Assembly (NCBI GenBank): GCA_900469445.1
Contig: UBXM01000053.1
Coordinates: forward strand, 1-58,438
Origin: Hyphomicrobiales bacterium
GTDB taxonomy: Bacteria > Pseudomonadota > Alphaproteobacteria > Rhizobiales > Rhizobiaceae
Length of the DNA stretch: 58,438 nt
Direction: 5' to 3'
A model generated the notes under the pieces. The model had not been told where the DNA came from, ran no database searches, and was given only the letters and a program-made list of their open reading frames with translations. Position 1 is the first letter of the stretch, and each line of letters starts with the position of its first letter. A program made the position numbers and the translations under genes. This document shows, one piece after another, positions 43,860 to 52,718 of this stretch.

Positions 43860-44336
43860 ATGGCTTGGGCCGCAGCCGTCGCGATCCTGTTGGTGGGGTT
43901 GCTGTTTCTCTTCAATCGACGCGCCGCCTATCCGGCACTGGCTCTCGTGGCGATCATCGGCATCACCGTCGCCCTTGCAACCGCGCTGCAACCATCGACA
44001 CGTGAGAATACCAAGGACGCGATCACGGCAAAAGTGTCGGTTGATCCGGCCGCATGTACGGACCCGTCAAAGCAGCTCGCAGTCGAATTCCTCAATGGCA
44101 ACAATACCGCAGTCCAGCGCGTCTCGTTCAGTCTCATAGGGCGCCTGAAGGGGCATTCGTCGATCGCCTATCGCGGCTTCCTCCGAGACGACACGATCAT
44201 CGCACCGGGGCAGGCCTCGATGACCTGCCAAGGGCTGCTTCCGCTCGGGTTTGCGCCTCCCAGACCCGCTAGGATCAATACGGAAGATTATGATTGGTCC
44301 GTCGATATCTCGCTTGTCGATTTTTCACCCCGATAA
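43860..44336 (+). CDS. Hypothetical membrane-anchored protein (158 aa)
   Basis: The product has two N-terminal hydrophobic helices (about 2-18 and 25-42), then a roughly 110-residue soluble part that includes two cysteines (DPAACTDP and SMTCQGL) able to form a disulfide if periplasmic. Segments LAVEFLNGNNTAVQRVSFSLIG and DYDWSVDISLVDFSP suggest a small beta-sandwich resembling other periplasmic multi-domain adaptor folds. I do not recognise the family. It stands alone between the diguanylate cyclase and the DUF2264 gene. The frame is open upstream to 43758, but the ATG chosen follows a hydrophobic N-terminus directly. Confidence 0.7.
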   Translation: MAWAAAVAILLVGLLFLFNRRAAYPALALVAIIGITVALATALQPSTRENTKDAITAKVSVDPAACTDPSKQLAVEFLNGNNTAVQRVSFSLIGRLKGHSSIAYRGFLRDDTIIAPGQASMTCQGLLPLGFAPPRPARINTEDYDWSVDISLVDFSPR

Positions 44337-44405
44337 AGCATATCTCCCGAAAGTGGCGCCGTGTTTTAGTCTTTCCGGATGAAATCCGGAAAGACGGGAT
44401 CGCGT

Positions 44406-46253
44406 TCAATCGCCGAAAACCGGAACGCGAATGCCTTCCTGACGGAAAAACTCTTCCAGTTCCGCGATCTCGGGGCATTGCGGCGGGCTTTGCAACAGGT
44501 CCGGGCTCAGATCGGTGTTCGGAAGCGCGACGACGGCAGCTGCGATCACGGTCGTTCCGGCCGGGATTTCTCCGCGAAGCTGCGGAACCAGTGTTTTGGC
44601 GTGGATGAGATTGCTGTTGGCAATGGCGCTGATGGCCATGCCGTTGCGTCTGAAAGACGGCGACCGATCGAAAATGGCACTGGTATCCGTCTGGCCGCGC
44701 CAGATGGCGCTCCCTTCATCATGTTCCGCGATATCGGCGTTGAAATCCGCGCGTGAAATTGCAAACCCGCCCTCACTCGTCTGCAACGGACGCGGGGTGG
44801 TGATGCGGTGCAGGCGGATATGCCAGGGATTGGCCGGCAGCAGCCAGGTCTCGACAGTGACGTCATCCCATGGCTTCCAGCGGGAATAGAGCTTGTCGCC
44901 AGCAATCAACGCCTCTTCCAGCGTCTCGCGCATGCGGAAATGTATGCCGTCGTCGGAAAGGCCCAGCATCCCGTCGAAGCTTGCCGCAGCGAAATGCCGG
45001 TCGTTGAGTTCGATGTTGAAGCCGTAACGGGTCGAATAGACGAATTTCGAATATTTCTCGTTGGCGCCGAGCATCTTGTCATGGCTCTGACCGGATGAAA
45101 GCACGACCGTATTGCCCGGCGTATGCATGGCCACCATGCCGGCTTCCTTCAGCGGTACCGGATCGGCATAGCTCGGGGCAGGGGTCTCGTCAGCCGTCCA
45201 GAAGGGATGATCGGCGGGCAGGGCCAGCGGCAGGAAAAATTTCAGTGCCCAGTAAGGCGAACCGGCGGAATTATAGCTCTCGCTCATCATCAGGTTCGGA
45301 TAACCGTAACCGATGGACAGCACGCCGTCGCGTTCGGCAATCGGCAGGTCCGACCACCAGCGGATATGGCGCATGTAATAGCCCTTGATCTCGCTCCAGG
45401 GCAGCGCCTCGACCCCGGCAAAGGCGAGCGCCCCCCAGATGCCGCCGCAGGCGAAACGATAGGTCTGGCTGCGCCCGAAGGCGAGCGCTGCACCGTCCGG
45501 CCCGAACCAGTGGCGAATATCCTTGGCAAAGACGTGTGCGCGCTCGCGATAGGCGGCAGCTCTCTTGGTGTCTTCCTTGGCGATGACGGAATAGATCAAC
45601 GCGTAGAAATGCAGTGCAAACGGAACGTAATGGTCGGCCCGCTTCACCGGCCCGTCGCGATACCAGCCTTCGCCGAGCCGGAACGCTTCGACCTCATCGA
45701 GATATTGCTCGGTCAGCGACCGGTCGAAATCCACGCCGGCTCGGGTCAGTCCGAGATCGATCAGAACGCGGAAGAACTTCCAGTTGTTGTCGACGAATTC
45801 CTTGCTCCGTGCCGAGATCAGATAGGCCGCAACAGTGGCTTTCTGCGCGTCGCTCAATGGCTCCCAGATGAACTGCGGCACCATGGCGATGGCAAAACCT
45901 ATGGCGGCAAGCTCTACCTGCCGCTGGTCGGTGCGGGAAACGTCACCCCAATATTCCGGGTGGTTCGGATCGGTGCCGTTGGCGAGACCACGGCGATAAA
46001 GCTCCCAATGCGGGAAATCGTAACCGCCGGCAGCGAGCGGCACGATGCCCCAGAGCGGCCGGGCAAAACCTTCGAGATCTGCCGCCGCACGGTCGAAATG
46101 CGCACCGGTGGCGCTGAGCCGCACCCGCGCGCCGCCTTCGGAAAAATAGGCAAGCAGCGGCTTGAACAGATCCAGGACCGCTTTCGCGACGTCATCGCGC
46201 GTTTTGAGGGGATTGCCATGAAGGGGATTGGCGCGGGCGGGATCATAGATCAT
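44406..46253 (-). CDS. DUF2264 domain protein, candidate uronosyl-processing glycosidase
   Basis: From the ATG before IYDPARANPL (behind GGAAG) this is 615 aa; starts at 46268 and 46280 are also in frame. It matches DUF2264 (about 10-600), an alpha/alpha-toroid fold found in polysaccharide utilisation loci. Conserved aromatic and acidic blocks include RPLWGIVPLAAGG, NNWKFFRVLIDLGL and GRSQTYRFACGGIWGAL. Members of this family have been linked to beta-glucuronidase activity (GH154) as I recall, but I cannot confirm that for this protein. It has no signal peptide, so it acts in the cytoplasm. It is last in the ABC operon, separated from the binding-protein gene by an intrinsic terminator. Confidence 0.8.
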   Translation of the reverse strand: MIYDPARANPLHGNPLKTRDDVAKAVLDLFKPLLAYFSEGGARVRLSATGAHFDRAAADLEGFARPLWGIVPLAAGGYDFPHWELYRRGLANGTDPNHPEYWGDVSRTDQRQVELAAIGFAIAMVPQFIWEPLSDAQKATVAAYLISARSKEFVDNNWKFFRVLIDLGLTRAGVDFDRSLTEQYLDEVEAFRLGEGWYRDGPVKRADHYVPFALHFYALIYSVIAKEDTKRAAAYRERAHVFAKDIRHWFGPDGAALAFGRSQTYRFACGGIWGALAFAGVEALPWSEIKGYYMRHIRWWSDLPIAERDGVLSIGYGYPNLMMSESYNSAGSPYWALKFFLPLALPADHPFWTADETPAPSYADPVPLKEAGMVAMHTPGNTVVLSSGQSHDKMLGANEKYSKFVYSTRYGFNIELNDRHFAAASFDGMLGLSDDGIHFRMRETLEEALIAGDKLYSRWKPWDDVTVETWLLPANPWHIRLHRITTPRPLQTSEGGFAISRADFNADIAEHDEGSAIWRGQTDTSAIFDRSPSFRRNGMAISAIANSNLIHAKTLVPQLRGEIPAGTTVIAAAVVALPNTDLSPDLLQSPPQCPEIAELEEFFRQEGIRVPVFGD

Positions 46254-46291
46254 CGGACTTCCAGTCATTCGTCGGGGCATGAAGGGTTTTC

Positions 46292-46334
46292 GCGGACAAA
46301 AGAAAACCCCGCGGCAACCAAGGTTACCGCGGGG
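46292..46334 (-). terminator. Intrinsic terminator after the CUT1 binding-protein gene
   Basis: On the minus strand a GC-rich stem (arms CCCCGCGG-type at 46307-46314 and 46327-46334 with further A/C-G/T pairs inside) is followed by TTTTCTTTT, a classic Rho-independent terminator. It is 9 nt past the stop of the binding-protein gene and upstream of DUF2264, so DUF2264 would need read-through or its own promoter. Confidence 0.85.
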
Positions 46335-46343
46335 GCAAAGGTG

Positions 46344-47624
46344 TTACTTGATGGCCTTCACGCCATCGGTCATTTCCTTCAGACCGTCATCGATCGAGAT
46401 ATTGTCGGTCATCAGCGAATCATGCGCACGGTTGAGGATGACCTCGATACGGGCGGCATTCGGTGTCACCGCCATTTCAAGGTAGGACTTGCCGGGCTCA
46501 AGTGCCGCCTTGCTGGTCTCGTCCTGCGGGAAACCGTCGAGCGAGGCGATCTTGGCCGTCACTTCCGGCGTACGCACCGTCGGGATCGTGCCGGTGGATG
46601 CGATGATCGAAGCGCCTTCCGAGCTGGTGACGAACTTGATGAAGTCGAGCACCGCTTCCTTGTGGTTGGAATTGCTGTTCACCGACAGGCCGGAAATCTG
46701 TGCGGCCGTCGTGCCGGCAACAACGCCGTCCGGATGCGGGAACTTCACGATGCCCCAGTTCTTGCTCTTGCTCTCGCCCGACTTGACCTTGGCGATCTGA
46801 GTGCCGACGAACCATGTCCCCATCGGCAGCATGCCGATCGTGCCGTTGAAGAACGGGCCGGAATAGTGGGTATTGGAAGTCTTCAGTGTTGCGTAAGACG
46901 GCACGACACCGTCTTCCTGCAGCTTCAGCGCCCGCTCGTACCAGGGCTTGAGGAAGGTGTAATCCGGCCCGGCCAGCGTGTTCTTGCCATCCTGAATACC
47001 GGCCAGCTGCACGGTCGAACGCCAGGTGTGCAGAAGCGCACCATAGGTCTTGTTGACACCCATGCCGCCGGCAAGCTTCGTTGCCGTCTCGTCGAACTGT
47101 GCCCAGGTCATGTCATTGGTCGGGTAGGGCACACCGGCTTTGTCAAAGATGTCCTTGTTGTAATAGACGACCCAGAAATCCGAGCGGAACGGCAGCGAAT
47201 AGATCTTGCCGTCGACCGTCATTTCCTCGGCCAGACCGCCGAAGGAAGCCGGATCAATGTTGGCTTCCTTCATATAGCTCGACAAATCCATGATCGAACC
47301 GGCGCGGATGAGGTTCGTATAGTTCGGCACGTCCTTGACGGTGACGATGTCGATATCTTTTGAACCACCCGCCAGCTGCGTGGCGATCATCTGCTGATAA
47401 TCCTGCGAGCCGAGGTCGATATGCTCGAACTTCACATTGGGGTTCTTGGCCTGATAGGCCTCGATCAGCGGCTTGTAATAGGCCACCTTGTCCCAGTCCC
47501 ACAGCGCCCAGCGCAGCGTGACGGCGTCACCGGATTGCGCCAGCGCCGCACCTGCGGTCGATGCCGCAAGCGCTAGGCTCGCGAGTGTGAGCTTCATGCC
47601 TCTCCCGAAAGTCTCCAAATACAT
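46344..47624 (-). CDS. Oligosaccharide ABC transporter substrate-binding protein, CUT1 family
   Basis: The 426-aa protein has a signal peptide (the hydrophobic run ends near AALAQSG, about residue 31). The mature chain is a family-1 sugar-binding protein, with the LRWALWDWDKVAYYKPLIEAYQAKNPNVKFEHID opening and NDMTWAQFDETATKLAG. A good AAGGAG site precedes this ATG; an in-frame ATG nine codons later is the alternative. It is fifth in the minus-strand transport operon, after the two permeases, GH88, the ATPase and the YesL-like gene. The ligand is probably an acidic oligosaccharide. Confidence 0.92.
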   Translation of the reverse strand: MYLETFGRGMKLTLASLALAASTAGAALAQSGDAVTLRWALWDWDKVAYYKPLIEAYQAKNPNVKFEHIDLGSQDYQQMIATQLAGGSKDIDIVTVKDVPNYTNLIRAGSIMDLSSYMKEANIDPASFGGLAEEMTVDGKIYSLPFRSDFWVVYYNKDIFDKAGVPYPTNDMTWAQFDETATKLAGGMGVNKTYGALLHTWRSTVQLAGIQDGKNTLAGPDYTFLKPWYERALKLQEDGVVPSYATLKTSNTHYSGPFFNGTIGMLPMGTWFVGTQIAKVKSGESKSKNWGIVKFPHPDGVVAGTTAAQISGLSVNSNSNHKEAVLDFIKFVTSSEGASIIASTGTIPTVRTPEVTAKIASLDGFPQDETSKAALEPGKSYLEMAVTPNAARIEVILNRAHDSLMTDNISIDDGLKEMTDGVKAIK

Positions 47625-47656
47625 CCTGTTTCTCCTTCCCTAAGGTTGTCTCTGGT

Positions 47657-48388
47657 TCAGATATGCTTTGCGGCGGCCGCCTCTGTCTGGAGGTTGGGCT
47701 GTGTCGCAACAGGCAGGGCAAGCACGATCGCGGCCGCTCTGTGCGCGGCAAAGGCGATGGCAAACATGCCGAGAGAAAAATTGAGTGTGGCCGGCATGAA
47801 CACCGACACGGGATAAAATGCGATATGGGCAAGCCACAGGCCCGCCACGAAAAGCAATGCAGCCATCACCGGCAGCGGTCGAATTACCGAAGCGATGGCG
47901 GAAAGCTGCAGCAGCTTTTTGGCCGGCAGATCGCGCATCACCATCAGCACCAGAAAATGGCAGGCCGTGATGGTGATGAAGACGGTGACGACCAGCGCAA
48001 GCGTCAATGGCACCGCCATCATCAGATTGTCGCGCGCCGCCGAGGCGTATGTGCCGATGGCGTAGACGCCAAGGCCGATAGCGACGGCAAAAAGCAGGCC
48101 GCACAGCGTCGCCCGCCAGAAATAGCGGCGCAGTGCCTCGAGAAAATCGCGCAGCAGATAGGTATTGCGGTCTTCGACAAAGGCGACGCAGACGAAGGCC
48201 ATGGCTGCGAGTGCCGCCGGCAGCGGGATGATGAGAAGGGCGGCCAGGATGAAGAGGATGTTCAACTTGACCATCTCCCACCATTCACGGGCAAATGTCT
48301 GGCCGAAAAGGGCAAGGCCGACCTTCTTCGGCGCATTCTTGGGAATGCCCGGCCCTTCCTTCGTCCACATGTCCCGCAGCCACTGCAT
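47657..48388 (-). CDS. YesL/DUF624-family membrane protein
   Basis: The 243-aa protein has five to six hydrophobic helices and matches the DUF624/YesL family. In Bacillus the family sits in the rhamnogalacturonan degradation cluster next to CUT1 sugar transporters. Here it lies between the MsmX-type ATPase and the binding-protein gene. Its function is unknown; an accessory role in uptake of acidic oligosaccharides is inferred from the repeated association. Confidence 0.8.
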   Translation of the reverse strand: MQWLRDMWTKEGPGIPKNAPKKVGLALFGQTFAREWWEMVKLNILFILAALLIIPLPAALAAMAFVCVAFVEDRNTYLLRDFLEALRRYFWRATLCGLLFAVAIGLGVYAIGTYASAARDNLMMAVPLTLALVVTVFITITACHFLVLMVMRDLPAKKLLQLSAIASVIRPLPVMAALLFVAGLWLAHIAFYPVSVFMPATLNFSLGMFAIAFAAHRAAAIVLALPVATQPNLQTEAAAAKHI

Positions 48389-48412
48389 GGCCTTCCTCCA
48401 GGTGCGACCTCG

Positions 48413-49522
48413 TCAGTAGAGGATCGACCGTTGCGTTTCCCTGTCGAAAAGCTGCATGTTTGTCGTATCGACGACCAGCTTGGCGGTTTCGCCCGTCTTC
48501 GCCTTGAAACGCGGCGAAACACGCACGGTCATGGCCTTGTTTCCTGCGGTGATATTGAGATGGATCTCGGAACCCATCGGTTCGGCAAGATCGACCACAG
48601 CATCGAAGGGCGCGATGTTTTCCGGGTTGATGTCGCCCGGCGCCAGCTCATGGAAGTTCTCCGGCCGCAGGCCGACGACGACCTCCTTGCCTTCGTATGG
48701 AGCGATGCGGGCCATGTCGAAGCTTGCCGGGATCGGCAGCACGCGGCCGTCGAAGATCGCCACATATCCTTCGCCGCGCTTTTCGATCTTCGAAGGCAGC
48801 ATGTTCATCTGCGGTGCGCCGATAAAACCGGCCACGAACATGTTGATCGGGCGGTCATAGAGGTTCTGCGGCGTATCGACCTGCTGGATATGGCCATCGG
48901 CCATGACGACGATGCGGTCGGCCATGGTCATGGCTTCGATCTGGTCGTGGGTGACGTAGATGAAGGTCGAGTTCAGCCGCTTGTGCAGCTTGGTGATCTC
49001 GGCACGCATCGTGCCGCGCAGTTTTGCATCGAGGTTGGACAGCGGCTCGTCGAGCAGAAACACTTCCGGGTTGCGCACCATGGCGCGACCCAAAGCGACG
49101 CGTTGCCGCTGGCCGCCAGAAAGCGCCTTGGGCTTGCGGTTCAGAAGATGCGTGATGTCGAGGATTTTTGCCGCTTCCTGAACCTTCTGGTCGATGACCT
49201 CTCGCGAAGCCTTTCGCAGCTGCAGACCGAACGCCATGTTCTTGTAGACGGTCATATGCGGGTAAAGCGCATAGTTCTGGAACACCATGGCGATGTCGCG
49301 GTCCTTCGACGGCACGTCGTTGACGACGTCGCCACCGATGATCAGTTCGCCGCCGGAGATTTCCTCGAGGCCGGCGATCATGCGCAAAGTCGTCGATTTT
49401 CCGCAGCCGGACGGGCCGACCAGAATGATGAATTCCTTGTCGGCAATCTCCAGATCGATGTCATGGACAACGGTCAGGGCACCATAGGTCTTGTTCAATT
49501 TCTTCAGTGAAATGCTGGCCAT
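48413..49522 (-). CDS. Sugar ABC transporter ATP-binding protein, UgpC/MsmX family
   Basis: The 369-aa protein has Walker A VGPSGCGKST (Lys42), the signature LSGGQRQRVALGRAM, Walker B VFLLDEPLSNLDAKLR and a C-terminal TOBE domain (about 245-365). It powers the CUT1 importer for oligosaccharides in this locus. The gene lies 24 nt before the YesL-like gene and 12 nt after GH88. MsmX-type ATPases can serve several permeases, so it may also support other CUT1 systems. Confidence 0.95.
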   Translation of the reverse strand: MASISLKKLNKTYGALTVVHDIDLEIADKEFIILVGPSGCGKSTTLRMIAGLEEISGGELIIGGDVVNDVPSKDRDIAMVFQNYALYPHMTVYKNMAFGLQLRKASREVIDQKVQEAAKILDITHLLNRKPKALSGGQRQRVALGRAMVRNPEVFLLDEPLSNLDAKLRGTMRAEITKLHKRLNSTFIYVTHDQIEAMTMADRIVVMADGHIQQVDTPQNLYDRPINMFVAGFIGAPQMNMLPSKIEKRGEGYVAIFDGRVLPIPASFDMARIAPYEGKEVVVGLRPENFHELAPGDINPENIAPFDAVVDLAEPMGSEIHLNITAGNKAMTVRVSPRFKAKTGETAKLVVDTTNMQLFDRETQRSILY

Positions 49523-49534
49523 CGGTTCAATCTC

Positions 49535-50707
49535 TCACCAGTACGAAGACCATGCGCGCGAAAGGCGCGTCAGGGCTTCCATGTAATAATAGTCCCCCCA
49601 GGACACGCACTCATCGACGCCTTCGCCGCGGCAGGTGTTGTAGGGGGATTTTTTGGAATAAGTGCCGTGCAGCACGAGCCCATTGGAAATTTCCGGGTCC
49701 TTGACGGCATAATGATCGGCGAGGCTCTTGATCATGCGGCGGGCGAGATCGCGGTAACGGTCCGCCGCTTCGCCGCCGACGAGATCGGCCATTTCCAGCA
49801 GTCCGCAGGCAACGATGGAGGCCGCCGAAGTATCGCGCGGCTCTTCGTTGCCATCGGTAAATACCATGTCCCAATAGGGCACCATGTCTGCCGGCAGTTT
49901 TTCGAGATAGAAGGCGAGCAGGCGGTCGAACGTATCGCGGTATTCGTCGATGCGTTCGTAACGATAGGAAAACGCCATGCCGGCCACACCCCAGGCCTGA
50001 CCGCGCGCCCAGAAACTGTCGTCAGCATATCCCTGCTTGGTCACGCCACGCACAGGTGCACCCGTTTCGGGGTCCATATAGAAGGTGTGATAGGTGGAAT
50101 TGTCGGGCCGCACCGAGTTGGCAAGCGTCGTGCGGGCATGCACGAGCGCGATATCCCGGTATTTTGGGTCACCGGTCTGTTCCGTCGCCCAATAGAGCAG
50201 CGGCAGGTTCAGCAGGCAATCGATGATGTAGCGGTATTCGTTGGGGTTGCCCTTGCGGCCCCAGGCCTGAATGAACTGGCCGATCGGCTGAAAACGTTCC
50301 AGCAGCTGGTCGGCGGCCAGAAGTGCTGCCTTTCGGCCATCATCATCGCCCACCAGTTTCCATGCGGCAATGCAGGAGGGCGAATAGAGGAAACCCATGT
50401 CGTGATGGTCTGTCTCGATGCGGTTTTCGATCCGGTGCAGAAAACTCTGCACCTGGATCTGCGCCGCATATTGAAACACCTTGTCGCCGCTATGCTCGTA
50501 AGCCAGCCAGATTTCACCCGGCCAGAAACCGGCCGTCCACTGGTCGTTGGCAACGGCCGGATAGAAATTGCCGACGCTCGAATGGTTCTGCGCCGAGTAG
50601 GTGAATTCCGGCAGATTGCGACGGATCTGCGCCACGGCGATATCGAGTGCGGTTTTCACCTCTTCATCGGTGATCGGCTGTGGAGCGATGGGGGAAATGG
50701 CGTTCAT
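49535..50707 (-). CDS. GH88 unsaturated glucuronyl hydrolase
   Basis: From MNAISPIAPQ this is a 390-aa protein; the frame extends upstream, but those residues are unlike the family. It shows the GH88 (alpha/alpha)6 barrel with the expected acidic pair D103 (HHDMGFLYSPS) and D163 (RYIIDCLLNLP) spaced as in the Bacillus GL1 enzyme, and GYADDSFWARGQAWGVAGMAFSY. It hydrolyses the unsaturated uronate left by polysaccharide lyases from oligosaccharide ends. No signal peptide is present, so it acts on imported oligosaccharides inside the cell. It is embedded in the transport operon, overlapping the permease region closely. Confidence 0.93.
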   Translation of the reverse strand: MNAISPIAPQPITDEEVKTALDIAVAQIRRNLPEFTYSAQNHSSVGNFYPAVANDQWTAGFWPGEIWLAYEHSGDKVFQYAAQIQVQSFLHRIENRIETDHHDMGFLYSPSCIAAWKLVGDDDGRKAALLAADQLLERFQPIGQFIQAWGRKGNPNEYRYIIDCLLNLPLLYWATEQTGDPKYRDIALVHARTTLANSVRPDNSTYHTFYMDPETGAPVRGVTKQGYADDSFWARGQAWGVAGMAFSYRYERIDEYRDTFDRLLAFYLEKLPADMVPYWDMVFTDGNEEPRDTSAASIVACGLLEMADLVGGEAADRYRDLARRMIKSLADHYAVKDPEISNGLVLHGTYSKKSPYNTCRGEGVDECVSWGDYYYMEALTRLSRAWSSYW

Positions 50708-50711
50708 GAAC

Positions 50712-51548
50712 TTAACCCTTGATACCGGAGGATGCGACGCCTTCGACGAAGAAGCGTTGCAGCGACAGGAAGACAATCAGGACCGGGATCAGCGCCACCA
50801 CGGAAGCGGCCATGATCAGTCCGTATTCGGCCGAGTATTGGCTGATGAACATGCGCAGGCCGATCTGGATCGTCTTCAGCTCGGTCTTGGTCAGGTAGAT
50901 CATCGGCCCCAGAAAGTCGTTCCAGGTGGTGACGAAGGTAAAGATCGTCAGCGTGGAAAGCGCCGGCTTCGACAGCGGCAGCATGATCTTTGCCCAGATC
51001 TGGTATTCGTTCATGCCGTCGATACGCGCTGCTTCGCACAGCTCGGTCGGGATCGACATGTAGAACTGCCGCATCAGGAACACGCCGAAAGCGGTGAAGG
51101 CCTGCAGGCAGATCAGCGCTAAGTGCGTGTTGTTGAGGCCGAATTCGCGCATCAGCAGGAACTGCGGCACCATGTAGACCTGCCAGGGCATAGCGATGGT
51201 GGCGATGTAACCAAGGAACAGTGCGTTCTTGTAGGGGAAATGCAGTTTTGCGAAGGCGTAGGCGGCAAAGCTGGACGTGAACAGCTGCAACAGCGTGACG
51301 ATGATCGTCAACTTGGACGTGTTGTAGATGAACAGCGCCAGCGGGATTTTCGTCCAGATGTCGACGTAATTGGACCACTGCGGGTTGGACGGGATCCATT
51401 CGATCGGGAAAACGAACACTTCGCTGCTGAGTTTCAGCGAGGCCGATAGCATCCAGGCGAAAGGCAGCAGCATCACGATGGTGATGATGATGACCGTCGC
51501 GTAAATTGCGGCGAGTTTTCCGGTGAGTTTCTGGCCGGCAATGCGCAT
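50712..51548 (-). CDS. CUT1 sugar ABC permease, MalG type
   Basis: The 278-aa protein has six transmembrane helices and the EAA motif EAARIDGMNEYQIWAKIMLPLSKPALSTL. It forms the second half of the oligosaccharide channel with the permease encoded upstream. It precedes the GH88 gene by 4 nt. Confidence 0.95.
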   Translation of the reverse strand: MRIAGQKLTGKLAAIYATVIIITIVMLLPFAWMLSASLKLSSEVFVFPIEWIPSNPQWSNYVDIWTKIPLALFIYNTSKLTIIVTLLQLFTSSFAAYAFAKLHFPYKNALFLGYIATIAMPWQVYMVPQFLLMREFGLNNTHLALICLQAFTAFGVFLMRQFYMSIPTELCEAARIDGMNEYQIWAKIMLPLSKPALSTLTIFTFVTTWNDFLGPMIYLTKTELKTIQIGLRMFISQYSAEYGLIMAASVVALIPVLIVFLSLQRFFVEGVASSGIKG

Positions 51549-51551
51549 GGC

Positions 51552-52493
51552 TCAGTCCTCCTTCTGGCGGCGGAACTGGACGACGGTGACGGCCAGCACG
51601 AGGAAGAACAGGACGAGTGCGATCATGCTGGAATAACCGAGATCCCAGGAAATGAAGGCCTCGTTGTAAATGTGATAAACGAGCACGAGGGTCGAAGTGC
51701 CGGGCCCGCCCTGCGTGATCATGTAGATCTGGTCGAACACCTTGAAGGACTGAATGGTCAGCATGACGGTGACGAAAAAGGTCGTCGGGCCGAGCTGCGG
51801 TACGGTGACGTAAAGGAATTTCTGCCAGGCATTGGCGCCATCCAGATCGGCGGCTTCATAAAGCTCGGAATTGATGCCCTGCAGGCCGGCCAGATAGATG
51901 ACCATGAAATAGCCCATGCTCTTCCACACGCCGAACAGGATGACGGTGACCATGGCCCAATGGCGGTCGGCGGCCCAGCCCGGCATGTTTTTCGGGTCGA
52001 GGCCGAGCGTGTAGAGGATCATGTTCACCGGACCCATTTCCGGGTTGAAGATCATGTTCCAGACGACGGCAACGGCCACCAGCGAGGCGACATAGGGAAA
52101 AAACATCGCGGTGCGGAAAAAATCACGGCCGAAGATTTTCTGATTGAGTAGAATAGCAAGGCCAAGCGCGCAGACCAGCGTCGCGGGAACCGAGGCCACC
52201 GTATAGATGATCGTGTTCCAGAAGGCGTCGATAAAGGCCTTGTCCTCGAACAGGCGCCAGAAATTGGCGAGGCCCGCAAAGGTCATTTCATTGCTGCCGT
52301 CCCAGTGCATGAAGGCCAGCACGAAGGCAAACAGGATCGGCCCCAGCGTGAAAACCGCAAAACCTAAAAAATTGGGAGCAATGAAGGAGTAGGCAATAAG
52401 CGCGTCCTGCACCTTGCGGCGACGTTTGGACACGACCTTGCGCCGCCTCGTCACAACAGGCGTGTCGCCAGCGGCAATGGTAGAGTTAGCCAT
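51552..52493 (-). CDS. CUT1 sugar ABC permease, MalF type
   Basis: From the second of two adjacent ATGs (spaced six nt from GGAGG) this is 313 aa. It has six transmembrane helices and the EAA motif EAADLDGANAWQKFLYVTVPQLGPTTFF. It opens the transport operon and is divergent from the heparinase-like lyase gene across a shared 225-bp promoter region. Confidence 0.95.
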   Translation of the reverse strand: MANSTIAAGDTPVVTRRRKVVSKRRRKVQDALIAYSFIAPNFLGFAVFTLGPILFAFVLAFMHWDGSNEMTFAGLANFWRLFEDKAFIDAFWNTIIYTVASVPATLVCALGLAILLNQKIFGRDFFRTAMFFPYVASLVAVAVVWNMIFNPEMGPVNMILYTLGLDPKNMPGWAADRHWAMVTVILFGVWKSMGYFMVIYLAGLQGINSELYEAADLDGANAWQKFLYVTVPQLGPTTFFVTVMLTIQSFKVFDQIYMITQGGPGTSTLVLVYHIYNEAFISWDLGYSSMIALVLFFLVLAVTVVQFRRQKED

Positions 52494-52718
52494 CATACTC
52501 CTCCGAAAAAAGATGCCGCAGACGACGCTCGTTCGAGAGCTTATCCGCGGATGCACAGCAGAAAATTGATCTGCCTTCCGTGCCTCCTCCCACGATCGAC
52601 ATATCACATCCACGATATTGGTCAAACAACTTCTAAATGGATAATACGAATCCTGTAGAAAACCCAAAATACATATGATAGGCCGGACCCTACGCAGTTT
52701 TCATGGCAGGAGGATGCG
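52494..52718. promoter_or_regulatory. 225-bp divergent promoter region of the polysaccharide locus
   Basis: This gap drives the transport operon (minus) and the lyase genes (plus). It contains the candidate GntR operator at 52619-52629 and the octamer CATATGAT at 52672-52679, which is also present before the SMP-30 gene. GGAGG precedes both divergent start codons. Confidence 0.6.
52619..52629. promoter_or_regulatory. FadR-type GntR operator candidate (TNGTNNNACNA)
   Basis: TGGTCAAACAA matches the FadR-subfamily half-palindrome consensus TNGTNNNACNA at every fixed position. It lies in the shared promoter of the transport operon and the lyase gene, about 90 nt before the lyase ATG. A near match with the same GGT-N3-ACAA core occurs upstream of the gntR gene at 56142-56152. 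Confidence 0.5.

Noticed and set aside
45123..47363. 746-codon plus-strand frame across DUF2264 and the binding-protein gene
   Set aside because: It overlaps two recognised genes on the other strand, has a compositionally odd product and no ribosome site; treated as a shadow.
47663..49510. 615-codon plus-strand frame across the YesL-like gene and the ATPase gene
   Set aside because: It is antisense to two clear family members, with low-complexity Arg/His/Asp translation and no recognisable motif.
5555..52576. Identical 16-mer GAAAATTGATCTGCCT at 5555-5570 and 52561-52576
   Set aside because: One such repeat is close to chance expectation in 58 kb, and only the first copy carries the second half (TCAA) of the FNR-type site.
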